Positions 1 through 7,771 of a DNA stretch of 15,007 nucleotides are shown piece after piece; position 1 is the stretch's first letter; each line of letters starts with the position of its first letter. Location of the stretch: the NCBI GenBank assembly GCA_016926315.1, contig JAFGOU010000519.1:1-15007 (forward strand). The letters are read 5' to 3'. The position numbers and the translations under genes are program-made. This DNA comes from Chitinispirillaceae bacterium (GTDB lineage: Bacteria > Fibrobacterota > Chitinivibrionia > Chitinivibrionales > Chitinispirillaceae). Under the pieces are notes generated by a model, which worked only from the letters and a program-made list of their open reading frames with translations, ran no database searches and was not told the origin of the DNA.

Positions 1-155
1 ACCACTGGACTCTCGGCGCATGCGATCATCGTGGGCACGGTCGACAACAGCGCGCTCATTAAAAGTCTCGTGTCCGCCGGAACAATCCTTCAGGCGGAAC
101 CCTGCCCGCCGGCGTGCTGTTCGTGAAGCCTGCTTCTGCAGCTCCGCGGAAGTAA
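1..155 (+). pseudogene. Broken GH115-like fragment fused out of frame to a sorting-domain tail
   Basis: Frame 1 is open from the window edge to a TGA at 124-126. Its first 29 codons read like the N-terminal domain of GH115 alpha-glucuronidases, where a motif such as IIVGTIGKS..I..L is typical; here it is HAIIVGTVDNSALIKSLV. From about base 84 the likeness stops and the frame ends after a Cys/Pro-rich stretch. Over the same bases, frame 3 (84-155) reads NPSGGTLPAGVLFVKPASA and then stops at TAA 153-155. LPAGV.FVK is typical of the last strand of FlgD/T9SS-like C-terminal sorting domains. The simplest reading is a large internal deletion joining the start of a GH115 gene to its own or another gene's 3' end in the wrong frame. 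The upstream part lies outside the window, and a contig-end assembly error is an alternative. The family call is from motif memory and is moderately sure. Confidence 0.45.
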
Positions 156-282
156 AACCCCGATCCGTACCTTTAACTTTTTATCAGAAGGTAAAAAATG
201 GGCGGGGCTGATCACCTCGGGATGCCGCGGGAATGTACCAAAAAAACCAACACTGCGACGGAAAACGAGCCTGAGATCCGCC

Positions 283-1794
283 TCAGAATCCGTAAAAGAT
301 TTTTGCAGTCCAGTACCAGTGGTCGGGACTTATGAGCACGGCGGCTTTGTTTTCGGCCTTTGTATCGTTGCAGATGGGCCGCATGTGGTCGCGGGCAAGC
401 TGTAACCTGAATGAAAACACGTCGAGAAAATCTTTTTTCATATAGAGCGACCACTTCAGATCGTCCGCGGAATAGTTCACGCCGGGCATGCGTTCCGAAG
501 GAATCGGAAGCATGTCGTCGAACACCTTGGTGTAGTCATCGGCGTATTTCCAGCCGAAATATTCCCACTCAAAAGCGATAAGATCCAGCCTGGATTTCCA
601 TCCCAGATACCGGTCGCCTAGCCATGAGGCGGCTCCCCAGACAAGGCCCGCCGCGCCGAAAATCCCGCCTTTCATGATTTTCCGTTTTGAATTCGGCTCA
701 AGCCCCCAGCCCAGTATGCCGGGAATCAGGCAGTTGGAGGTGAACTGGTGCGTAGGAAGGTTTATGCCGAGCATGATAGGCATTCTTTGTATAAGGCTAT
801 CGTAAGCATAGGTTTTAGCAAGATTTATGGGGTAATTCTTTAAACCGATAATCGTCGTTTCGCCATAGAGCTTTAAATCGTCCTTCCATAGTATTTGGGT
901 CGCATCGGTCTCGCGCTTCATTGCTTTGAGAGGGTCCAGGGAGAATCGTCCCATAAGCTTTGTACCCGAAAAGGTAAAGAACGAAGAATCATATCTCATG
1001 ATCGGCAGGCCGGTATTGGGGTCCACGCCGGCGGAAATGCTGTCGATTTTATAGACGCTCCTGGTATCGTGTTTGGTAGTCCGCAGGGGATTGATCGAGA
1101 AGAGGCGAGACAGAAGCGCGCCGCCCTGGATGTCGAATATGCCATCAAAAAACGATACCTTGGGAAGCATGGCAAGCGAGAAATCTCCGGGCGGGAAATG
1201 GTTCGATTCGGTGGTGAACAGCACATCTCCCTCAAACTCGATAATGCTCGACGGCACCCAGCGGCCGGTCACGTGCGCCCCCAGCTCGCGCGTCATGGGA
1301 AAATCGAAATTGGTCAGTATATAGGGCGGGTACGTTCCGCTTCGGTACAGGTACTCCCCTAGGTTTCGGGCATCGGGATTGTACTTGTAAGGAAAATAGC
1401 CGAATGCGATCGAAAGCCAGGGCCGCTCGAGATCTCCCCAGTCGTACGTGCCTTGCACTTCGTGAAAATAGAAAAAGTTCACTGGTTTCTTGGTTACGTC
1501 GCCGTTGTCAATGAGCGGCTCCGAATAGCTGAACATGCTTTCAAAACTGAGCAGGCAGTGGCCGCGGTCGCGAACCTTGCCGTCGACCGTGGTCTGGCAG
1601 TAGGCGCGCTGGAGCCATATATGGTTCATGTCGTAGTACTTGCTTGTGCCCTTCATCACCTGGCCGAACTCATAGCCGCCCCAGCCGCGCATATCGAAAT
1701 TTTCCTTTTTCTCCTGGCCGAAAACCTGGCAGGCGACGGCCGTGGCAATCAATACCATTATCCATCCTTTTTTCAACACAACATTCGGCTGCAT
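283..1794 (-). CDS. Putative outer-membrane beta-barrel protein, paralogue 1 (OMP-A)
   Basis: 503 aa. I chose the ATG at 1794 because GGAAGG lies 7 nt upstream and a signal peptide follows directly (KKGWIMVLIATAVACQVFGQ, cleavage near residue 27). An in-frame ATG at 1833 would add 13 charged residues before it. The mature part is rich in alternating aromatic/polar strands and ends in Phe (WYWTAKIFYGF), as expected for a Bam-assembled barrel. It shares long blocks with the protein at 13100-14416: GYFPYKYN plus ARNLGEYLYRSGTYPP (residues 132-157), SGTKLMGRF (276-284), DLKLYGE (306-312), PIMLG (339-343) and LARDH (466-470). Unlike that paralogue it has about 45 extra residues (about 351-399) holding a Gly/Ala/Trp hydrophobic stretch. 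It is the last gene of the minus-strand arm, behind GH31. I know no named family for it; a role in glycan binding or uptake is inferred from context only. Confidence 0.8.
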   Translation of the reverse strand: MQPNVVLKKGWIMVLIATAVACQVFGQEKKENFDMRGWGGYEFGQVMKGTSKYYDMNHIWLQRAYCQTTVDGKVRDRGHCLLSFESMFSYSEPLIDNGDVTKKPVNFFYFHEVQGTYDWGDLERPWLSIAFGYFPYKYNPDARNLGEYLYRSGTYPPYILTNFDFPMTRELGAHVTGRWVPSSIIEFEGDVLFTTESNHFPPGDFSLAMLPKVSFFDGIFDIQGGALLSRLFSINPLRTTKHDTRSVYKIDSISAGVDPNTGLPIMRYDSSFFTFSGTKLMGRFSLDPLKAMKRETDATQILWKDDLKLYGETTIIGLKNYPINLAKTYAYDSLIQRMPIMLGINLPTHQFTSNCLIPGILGWGLEPNSKRKIMKGGIFGAAGLVWGAASWLGDRYLGWKSRLDLIAFEWEYFGWKYADDYTKVFDDMLPIPSERMPGVNYSADDLKWSLYMKKDFLDVFSFRLQLARDHMRPICNDTKAENKAAVLISPDHWYWTAKIFYGF

Positions 1795-1846
1795 GAATAC
1801 ACCTTCCCTTCTAGTACGCTGTATGGTTCCCAAGGTCCCGCCCCGC

Positions 1847-1871
1847 GCCTCCCCCGTTTTTCGGGGGAGGC
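1847..1871. repeat. Perfect GC-rich hairpin between GH31 and OMP-A
   Basis: Arms GCCTCCCCCG (1847-1856) and CGGGGGAGGC (1862-1871) enclose five T on the plus strand (five A on the minus strand). No T tract follows on either strand, so it does not look like a complete intrinsic terminator. It lies in the 132-bp spacer between the GH31 stop and the OMP-A start, 53 bp from the OMP-A ATG. It could be an RNA-processing or stability hairpin that sets different expression of the two genes. Confidence 0.6.
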
Positions 1872-1926
1872 CTGCGAAGGTAGGCTAATTAGGACATTAC
1901 GTGGTTCCGTTCGGGCCGCTGCCGGC

Positions 1927-4581
1927 TTACTTTTCCAGCGTGAGCCTAGTAATAGCCGCCGTGGCATTGTCAATGGTCAATTTGCAGAGGTACACGCCCG
2001 CGCCGGCTTTGACCCCGACGGTTTCGTTATAGTATTGCCCGTCGCAGGACTTATTAACGAGCGTCTGCACGGTTTCACCCCGCAGGTTGGTCAGCACGAT
2101 TTTGACCCGGTGCCGCGAATCCCCGGAGGTCGCCGGCATGGTATAGCTCACCTGCAACCTGCCGGAAGCCAGGTTTTTGACCGCGAACCGGCCTTGCAAC
2201 CCGCCGTTTCGCAGTATGCTGCGCGCGCCCACGTCCGCGCCGTAATTGACCGTCTGGGTCGTTGTCGTTGCCGCGGCAGGCACCCATACTTCGATGACCG
2301 GGCCCGCGGCGGAGGCAGGCGCGGCCTGCCCCTCGCCCTGCAGCGGGATGGGGAAATTGGCGGCGGTGACCGGATTGGGCATGGGGGCGGGGTCGAGTTT
2401 GCGCGCCTCGGGCGAATTGCCCTTTGTCCAAGCGCCGCCGATGGCGACCGGCGCGCCGTTTACCTTCACTTGTTGCGCGGTATGGGCCGCGTCGAGATGG
2501 AGCCGGACTATCCAGGCCCGCGTCGCGAGCTTGCCCGTGAAGTTCCCGCCTTGCGCGGGATTGATGGTGACCCGCATGCCGTCCGCGGTACGGACGGCGC
2601 TGATATCGGTTTTCGTGTATTCGCCGGTTTCATAATTGAAGGTCTCGAAATCATCCTCATAGAGCGTCCGTATCACGCTGCCTCCGGCGGCCGGAGGGAA
2701 CACCTCGAGCGTTATCGGGTTCCACGGCTTTTCCGATGTATACAGCATGTCCGGGCACAGCGTGATGATCGAGCCCTTGCGGACAAACAGGGGATGGTGC
2801 CACAGCTTGGAATCGACGTTGATAGACTTCGGGCCGGTCTGCGTCTGGCCGGTCCAGGCGTCGATCCAGTCCCCGGGCGGAATCCACGTCGATACCTGGA
2901 TGCCGGTGGACATGGTGCCGCCGGTGGCCGTGGTCGGTCTCACCAAAAGGTCGTCGCCGAAAAGGTACTGATTGTTGCTCTTCGACGAAGGATTGGCCGA
3001 CGAGGGCCAGAACAGGTCGCACCGCTGCAAAAGCGGCGATCCGTCCTCGTAGCATTTGCGCAGCGCCGTGTACATCATGGGCATGAGCCGATAGCGCAGC
3101 GCAAGGTACCGGGTGACGATGGTTTTGGTGTTGCTCGAAAATTCCCACGGGTAGCGCTTAAGGCTGCCTTCGCCGCAACGGGTACCATGCACGCGCGGCA
3201 TGGGAGAGAAGCAACCGGCCGACATCCAGCGGGTATACAGTTCATCGCCCGGGTTGCATCCCATGAATCCGGGGATGTCGTTCTGCACGTGCGGCAGGAG
3301 ACGGATGCCGTCGGAGACCATTGCAACGACGCCTTTGGACATGAGGTTGAACGTAGAAGACTGGTCGCCGGTCCACCATCCCGGATTCCGGTGCGAGCCG
3401 GGGTGCGGTTTCGAGATCGGATCGACCGCGCCGTTCGCCGGATCGCCGGATCGCATGCCGAAGAGCGCCGGACGGAGTTTTTTCTTGTACTTCTGTTCGA
3501 GGAAGGTCTTCTGGATGTCGTAGTACATTTTATTTCCCCACGTCTCGCGGTCAATTCCCGATACCGGCGCGCTGATGATAGCGGTCCAGTTTCGGTCGAA
3601 CCACCAGAAGTCAAGGCCGTCGTTCATCTTGCTGGTCAGGCCGTTCCACCGCTTCTGATAATCGGTGCCCGAGCCCTGCGGGTGGTCGTTGAAGACAACC
3701 TTGAAATGCCGGGCGTGCATGTCGGCGAAAAACTGCGTCGGGTTCGGGAAATAGGTGCGGTTGTAGTCGTATTCGCCGGTGCGCCAGTCGGTATCCACCA
3801 CGTAAATATCAATGGGGATTTTCTCGGAGCGGTAGCGGTCGGCTTTTTCCAGCACATACTTGTCCGACACGGCCTGCCAGCGGGAGTTGGCGAACCCGAG
3901 GAACCAGCGCGGCACTAAGGGAACCGGGCCGGTGAGCCGCAGGAAATCCTTGCGCACGGCAAGATAATCGTTGTAGTAGTTTTTCTGCGGGTTTACAAAG
4001 ACATAGACATCGGGCGTGCTGGTGTAACGGTAATCCCACCCCTGGGTCGCGTAGAGCGGATCGGTGGCGGGCAGCGCGCCGGCCGGCATGGGGACGGAGC
4101 CCCACGAAGGCTGTACGACGCGCGGGGCGTCGGCGATAATGTATCCGGGGCCGAGCTCGTCGGGCGCCGGAAAGTTGGTCGCGCCGGAAGGCAGAGTACT
4201 ATAAGTAAATACCGTCCGAGTGTTGCAGACGACCTTGGTCCCGGTGATGGCGCTGCCGTTGTTGGGAACCGTGACCGAATAATTCGCCGTGGTGATAATA
4301 ACGCTCGTCCCCTCCGTGGTCCTGGCGCGCTGCACCGCGGGCCAGTCGCGCTGAACGACCATTAGGGTATGGCGGTCCTCGAAGTTTCCGGCGGATGATT
4401 TTGCCTCTATTCGGACGAGGATTGGCGACAAGCACGACACGCGAACATTGCCGATGGTGTCCATGGTCGCGGCCGACGCCGTTTGCAGGAAAAAAGAACC
4501 GACAAGCGCGGCTGCCAGAGCCAACCGATTCCACGGCTTCAGCTCGTTACATTTAAGAAACATCCGTTGCTGTTGCAGCAT
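1927..4581 (-). CDS. Secreted glycoside hydrolase family 31 enzyme with C-terminal sorting domain
   Basis: 884 aa; exported retaining alpha-glycosidase (alpha-xylosidase, alpha-glucosidase or alpha-galactosidase cannot be told apart by eye). The ATG at 4581 is preceded by GAGGGAGGG. The signal peptide runs to about residue 37 (FFLQTASA). An N-terminal beta-sandwich (about 40-220) is followed by the barrel, opening with PLVPRWFLGFANSRW and PIDIYVVDTDW. The nucleophile is probably Asp329 in DFWWFDRNW and the acid/base Asp406 in WWTGDQSS; the barrel ends near NDIPGFMGCNPGDELYTRW (residues 434-452). Post-barrel sandwich motifs such as GDDLLVRP and FVRKGSII fit GH31. The last ~80 residues (VKIVLTNLRGETVQTLV, then KAGAGVYLCKLTI) form a FlgD/T9SS-like sorting domain. 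Next to the nucleophile the usual Asn/Met-Glu is replaced by Arg-Asn-Trp. It lies between GH2 and OMP-A on the same strand. Confidence 0.92.
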   Translation of the reverse strand: MLQQQRMFLKCNELKPWNRLALAAALVGSFFLQTASAATMDTIGNVRVSCLSPILVRIEAKSSAGNFEDRHTLMVVQRDWPAVQRARTTEGTSVIITTANYSVTVPNNGSAITGTKVVCNTRTVFTYSTLPSGATNFPAPDELGPGYIIADAPRVVQPSWGSVPMPAGALPATDPLYATQGWDYRYTSTPDVYVFVNPQKNYYNDYLAVRKDFLRLTGPVPLVPRWFLGFANSRWQAVSDKYVLEKADRYRSEKIPIDIYVVDTDWRTGEYDYNRTYFPNPTQFFADMHARHFKVVFNDHPQGSGTDYQKRWNGLTSKMNDGLDFWWFDRNWTAIISAPVSGIDRETWGNKMYYDIQKTFLEQKYKKKLRPALFGMRSGDPANGAVDPISKPHPGSHRNPGWWTGDQSSTFNLMSKGVVAMVSDGIRLLPHVQNDIPGFMGCNPGDELYTRWMSAGCFSPMPRVHGTRCGEGSLKRYPWEFSSNTKTIVTRYLALRYRLMPMMYTALRKCYEDGSPLLQRCDLFWPSSANPSSKSNNQYLFGDDLLVRPTTATGGTMSTGIQVSTWIPPGDWIDAWTGQTQTGPKSINVDSKLWHHPLFVRKGSIITLCPDMLYTSEKPWNPITLEVFPPAAGGSVIRTLYEDDFETFNYETGEYTKTDISAVRTADGMRVTINPAQGGNFTGKLATRAWIVRLHLDAAHTAQQVKVNGAPVAIGGAWTKGNSPEARKLDPAPMPNPVTAANFPIPLQGEGQAAPASAAGPVIEVWVPAAATTTTQTVNYGADVGARSILRNGGLQGRFAVKNLASGRLQVSYTMPATSGDSRHRVKIVLTNLRGETVQTLVNKSCDGQYYNETVGVKAGAGVYLCKLTIDNATAAITRLTLEK

Positions 4582-4832
4582 AACAACACCCTCCCTCTCT
4601 TTAAAACGGAATGAAATGGAACTTACGCTTTCTGAAATAGTTGTTGCCTTTCACTGAAAAACGCATGAGCAAACCCCGTCCCGCAATATTTTGTAGTTCA
4701 TGGAAAATCACGCCGAGGCGGTGCTTGCTTTTTTGCATGGTTTTGAAGGACCATTGAGAAATCCCTCCGAACCGGTCAATGGGCTCAGGCTTTTTGCCGC
4801 ACCCCGCCCATAAAAAAACACCCTTAGTAATG

Positions 4833-4852
4833 CATCGCCGAGCTCGGCGATG
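4833..4852. repeat. Perfect 20-bp palindrome downstream of GH2
   Basis: CATCGCCGAGCTCGGCGATG is its own reverse complement. As RNA it would form an 8-bp GC-rich stem with an AGCT loop. On the minus strand seven T follow after 14 nt, more than in a standard intrinsic terminator, so partial termination behind GH2 is possible but not certain. A protein-binding palindrome is the alternative. Confidence 0.6.
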
Positions 4853-4859
4853 ACGCTTA

Positions 4860-4904
4860 GTGCCCCGTACCAGGGCGTCGACCAGATCGGAAAACCCGGG
4901 GCAC
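4860..4904. repeat. Inverted repeat just after the GH2 stop codon
   Basis: Arms GTGCCCCG (4860-4867) and CGGGGCAC (4897-4904) pair over 8 bp across a 29-nt loop. It lies about 20 bp beyond the GH2 stop on the minus strand and is followed by the 20-bp palindrome. It probably folds at the 3' end of the GH2 message, protecting it or contributing to termination. Confidence 0.45.
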
Positions 4905-4922
4905 CCCGGAAGCTCCCGCGCA

Positions 4923-7523
4923 TCAGCGGTTTATTCCTTTCTCAATCCGCACGATACTGATGCGTGCTACCTTTTCCTTGCTGCGAAGATCGATAATTCC
5001 GCCCCTGGCGACGCCGGAGTGCACGCATTTTCCGGTCAAATCGAATACCGAGAATGCTTGGGGGCTGGCCGAGGCAGGGAGAACCAATCGCCCGCCAACC
5101 ACTTTTTTAATGCATTCGGAAGGATGAATCGGCTTGTCCGCAAAGGACGAATGGAGAATGATATCCGTGTTTGCGTTCATCGGCAGCGCTACAATGGATA
5201 CTCTGTTTGAGGTCATGGAGCCAGAGGTCGCCGATACGTTCAAGGTACCGGGGATTAGACCGGCGCGGGCGAGAATGATATGATACCCACCTATCGCGTT
5301 CACCGGGTTCTGGCCGATCAGCGATCCGCCGCTGCCTGAAATCGAAAAAGAGATCGAGTTCGTTGCGGTCGGCACCACGGTGCCGTTGTTATCCACGACG
5401 GCGGCGATGACGCGCGAAAAATCACTGCCATTGGCCTCGATAGTGTCGGGATCGGTAGTAAGCGTTATTTTGGCCGGGGTGCCTGGTGTTTTGACGACAT
5501 GCGTCGCTACCACCTGGCCGCCGATTAATCCTTCTGCCTTGAGTTCGCCGGCTTCGAATGAAACGTTCGAAAAGGTGATGGACGGATGCGCGCAATTGTT
5601 CCCGCTGGGCGTTTTAGTGCCGACGAGCGTACCGTTTTTATAGAGGCGTACCTGTTCACAATTGGTAAAAACGAGCCGGTCCAGCGGTGAATTTGATTTA
5701 TAATAATTTGCGATGTATACCATCGGGTGTATTTTGCCGTCGTAGTTATCGCCCGCGGATTGGCTCTTGTAAAAATAATAGCAAAATTTCGGAATGTGCA
5801 TGAGGTCCATGGCGCCGTGCGGTTGGATTCCTCCGCCGGAATTGTAGTCAAATGCGCACCACCCGACGTTGCCGTGTATCCATGTCTTTGACGCAACGCG
5901 GCAGCCAGAGTTCATATATTCATGCTTTCCCGCATGTTCGACGAGCCGTGTTTCAGCGTCGGTGCGGCCGGTAGGGAATGTATGGCCTGTGTGCTCGGAA
6001 AGGAGGAACCCGAGCGTACTCGGATCGGGATTTGAGGCGGGAACATCGGTGAACCAGTTGCCGCCGTACAAGTCGAAAACGTTATTCGAGACTGCATAGT
6101 TGCGCGACTGGGTGGTCGGCCTGGTGGTATCTTCTTTTTTAGCCGCGTCGTGCATAATTTGTTCCCACGCGGTGCTTTGCCATCCTTCGTTCAGCCCCGC
6201 GCCCCAAATGGCGATCGACGGGTGGTTGCGGCCTACGCGGATGTTTGAACGGTTCGCCTCAATGCAGCGGTCGGTAAAGGGTTGCATCGAAGCTTGAGGC
6301 GTAAAGCCCGAAGCCCAAGCCGGAATCTCGACCCAGCTCAGGAGCCCGAGTGAATCGCATGCGTCAAAAAACGCGTCGTCCTGCAGGTAGTGGGAGCACC
6401 TGACGAAGTTGCACCCCCCTTCGTGAAGTAATACGGCGTCCCGGACCTGCTGGATATTGGGCACCGCGGCGCCGACGTAGGGCCAGGTCTGGTGGCGGTT
6501 GAGCCCCAGAATCTTGAACGATTGATCGTTGCAGTACACGCCGCTGGTTTTTGTAAAGGTGAGCTTTCGTATCCCGATTTTTGTCCGGTAATAATCCACC
6601 GGAGTCGTCCCGTTGTACACGACGGTATATAAGGAATACATATACGTCTTCCACGGGAACCAGAGGTTGGGATTGGCGACGGTCAGGGTTTGGCTCGCCT
6701 TGGTGACGCCATTCGCGGCGGCGGTTACCGTGATTTCGCCGCTCTGCACGACGGCATTGTTCTTATCCACAAGCGTGACGACCAATTTACAGCTCGCGGC
6801 GGCGGCGGTGGTATTTTTTATCCAGGACTCAATATTGATCGTCGCCGAAGCGGCCGAAACCCTGGGATAAGTTATGAACTGGCCGCCCTGGGCCGCGAAA
6901 CTGTTGCTCCAATCGTGAACCGCTTCCGGGATATAAACATTATCCGAAACGATCAGGTAAACATTGCGGTAAATACCGCCGTATATATTGTAATCAAGTC
7001 CTGAGCCATTCGGCTTTTCCGGCGGCGTGTCCTTCTGATAGGTATTGTCCAGTTTCATTGCAATGATGTTTTCGGAGCCGTCGAACTTGCAGTATTGGGA
7101 AATTTCGTAGCAAAACGGGTTGTAACCGCCATGATGCGTTGGAAGAGAGGTCCCGTTGATCCAGACTTGCGACACGGTCGCCGCCCCTTCGAAGTACACG
7201 GTGATCTTTCTGCCCTGGTATGCCGGGTTAAGCGTGATGTGTTTACGGTACCAACCGATGCCCCGGTAAGGAGAACCGCCTAAGGATGATTGAGTACTGA
7301 ACGTATGCGGTAGATGCACCGTCGACCAGCTTTGATCATTGAAGGTCGCAGCTTGGGCACCGGTCACATCGCCACGGTAAAATTTCCACGAGGTATCGAT
7401 CTTGATTTTTTCCCTTTTTGTCTGGGGAAGAGAAAACTGCTGAGAAAAAGCGGTTGTTGAAAAAAATGTGGAAAACACAACAGCTACGAGCGAAAGACGA
7501 ATAACGACCATTCCGTGATGCAT
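4923..7523 (-). CDS. Secreted glycoside hydrolase family 2 enzyme (beta-galactosidase-like) with Ig-like and C-terminal sorting domains
   Basis: 866 aa from the ATG at 7523, which has AAAAGGGGGGG just upstream and is followed by a signal peptide (LVAVVFSTFFSTTAFSQQ, cleavage near 27). A start at 7652 would prepend an odd 43-residue hydrophobic leader. Domains: GH2 sugar-binding (about 38-195; WKFYRGD, HLPHTF, YRGIGWYRK), immunoglobulin-like (about 215-320), TIM barrel (about 325-590; KILGLNRHQ, RCSHY, WVEIPAW). Acid/base is probably Glu446 in GLNEGW and the nucleophile Glu510 in LLSEHTGHTFPTGR, followed by GWCAFDYNS, a block typical of beta-galactosidase-like GH2 proteins. C-terminal parts are a GH2 C-terminal fold (about 600-680), a bacterial Ig-like domain (about 682-780) and a FlgD/T9SS-like tail (FSVFDLTGKCVHSG). 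It is the first gene of the minus arm, divergent from the regulator. Beta-galactosidase is the best guess; other beta-glycosidase specificities are possible. Confidence 0.92.
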   Translation of the reverse strand: MHHGMVVIRLSLVAVVFSTFFSTTAFSQQFSLPQTKREKIKIDTSWKFYRGDVTGAQAATFNDQSWSTVHLPHTFSTQSSLGGSPYRGIGWYRKHITLNPAYQGRKITVYFEGAATVSQVWINGTSLPTHHGGYNPFCYEISQYCKFDGSENIIAMKLDNTYQKDTPPEKPNGSGLDYNIYGGIYRNVYLIVSDNVYIPEAVHDWSNSFAAQGGQFITYPRVSAASATINIESWIKNTTAAAASCKLVVTLVDKNNAVVQSGEITVTAAANGVTKASQTLTVANPNLWFPWKTYMYSLYTVVYNGTTPVDYYRTKIGIRKLTFTKTSGVYCNDQSFKILGLNRHQTWPYVGAAVPNIQQVRDAVLLHEGGCNFVRCSHYLQDDAFFDACDSLGLLSWVEIPAWASGFTPQASMQPFTDRCIEANRSNIRVGRNHPSIAIWGAGLNEGWQSTAWEQIMHDAAKKEDTTRPTTQSRNYAVSNNVFDLYGGNWFTDVPASNPDPSTLGFLLSEHTGHTFPTGRTDAETRLVEHAGKHEYMNSGCRVASKTWIHGNVGWCAFDYNSGGGIQPHGAMDLMHIPKFCYYFYKSQSAGDNYDGKIHPMVYIANYYKSNSPLDRLVFTNCEQVRLYKNGTLVGTKTPSGNNCAHPSITFSNVSFEAGELKAEGLIGGQVVATHVVKTPGTPAKITLTTDPDTIEANGSDFSRVIAAVVDNNGTVVPTATNSISFSISGSGGSLIGQNPVNAIGGYHIILARAGLIPGTLNVSATSGSMTSNRVSIVALPMNANTDIILHSSFADKPIHPSECIKKVVGGRLVLPASASPQAFSVFDLTGKCVHSGVARGGIIDLRSKEKVARISIVRIEKGINR

Positions 7524-7550
7524 ACATCCCCCCCTTTTGGGTTTGTTATA

Positions 7551-7580
7551 AGAATCCTGTTTTTCAAAAACAGGTATTCT
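7551..7580. promoter_or_regulatory. Near-perfect 30-bp dyad upstream of GH2, candidate operator
   Basis: AGAAT (7551-7555) and CCTGTTTTT (7556-7564) are mirrored, after one C, by AAAAACAGG (7566-7574), one unpaired T and ATTCT (7576-7580). It lies 28-57 bp upstream of the GH2 start codon, a position suited to an operator or a 5'-leader hairpin. As the hairpin is followed on the minus strand by TATAAC rather than T, an intrinsic terminator is unlikely. The neighbouring TIGR02147-type regulator is the obvious candidate to bind it, by inference. Confidence 0.5.
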
Positions 7581-7702
7581 TAATATAAGGCCTATTAACG
7601 CCAAAGTTATGAAAAAAATCGATTGTGAATAATTTTTATTATAAATCAGCATGATAAGTTGTTGAATTTAAACACTTTTATATATAAAATAATATTTTGC
7701 TG

Positions 7703-7726
7703 TAAAATAATTAATAAAATAATTAA
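7703..7726. repeat. Tandem 12-bp repeat TAAAATAATTAA x2
   Basis: Two exact, adjacent copies of TAAAATAATTAA (7703-7714 and 7715-7726), followed by TTTTA, which makes the second copy part of an AT palindrome. It lies 45 bp before the regulator start, within or just after its likely promoter. It may be an autoregulatory site, or simply low-complexity AT sequence. Confidence 0.45.
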
Positions 7727-7771
7727 TTTTATCTTATATTTATTGCAAAAGGCGTCAACAGGTATACACCT

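Larger units (their letters stand above)
4582..4922. other. 341-bp spacer between GH2 and GH31
   Basis: No convincing gene. It holds two dyads (4833-4852 and 4860-4904, listed separately). On the minus strand a run of seven T (4812-4818) lies 14 nt beyond the first dyad. A minus-strand ORF of 71 codons begins in a TGATG overlap with the GH2 stop (ATG at 4923-4921, stop at 4708-4710), but its product (MRGSFRGAPGFPIWSTPWYG at the start) has no recognisable domain and runs through both dyads, so I regard it as probably not coding. The GH31 ribosome-binding site (GAGGGAGGG) is at the left end. The length suggests GH31 may have its own promoter, although I cannot pick a clear -35/-10 pair. Confidence 0.5.
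7524..7771. promoter_or_regulatory. Divergent, AT-rich promoter region between GH2 and the regulator
   Basis: These 248 bp separate two outward-reading start codons, so both arms must be transcribed from here. The part nearest the regulator (about 7610-7750) is far more AT-rich than its surroundings. A plausible plus-strand promoter is TTGAAT (7662-7667) with TATAAA (7683-7688), a 15-bp spacer, shorter than ideal. The GH2 Shine-Dalgarno (AAAAGGGGGGG on the minus strand, 7528-7538) is unusually strong; the regulator has only a weak AGG before its ATG. A long dyad and a tandem repeat inside the region are listed separately. Confidence 0.6.

Noticed and set aside
240..286. Possible terminator behind OMP-A on the minus strand (CTGAG/CTCAG stem, later seven T)
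   Set aside because: The stem is only 5 bp, overlaps the stop codon, and the T run is some 25 bases away.
895..1362. Plus-strand frame of 155 codons opposite OMP-A
   Set aside because: It lies wholly inside a gene supported by a paralogue in the same window, and shows no motif.
1725..1794. Lipobox in OMP-A (TAVAC, Cys22)
   Set aside because: Ala at -3 is not typical, the protein looks like a barrel with a terminal Phe, and a normal cleavage site after VFGQ fits better.
1453..3918. An 821-codon open frame on the plus strand opposite GH31
   Set aside because: It is the antisense of a clear GH31 gene in GC-rich DNA, its product is Arg/His/Gly-rich with no domain, and it runs across the OMP-A start and the intergenic hairpin.
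4860..5210. Plus-strand frame of 116 codons opposite the GH2 3' end
   Set aside because: It overlaps the sorting domain of GH2 and reads through a dyad; no ribosome-binding site or recognisable domain.
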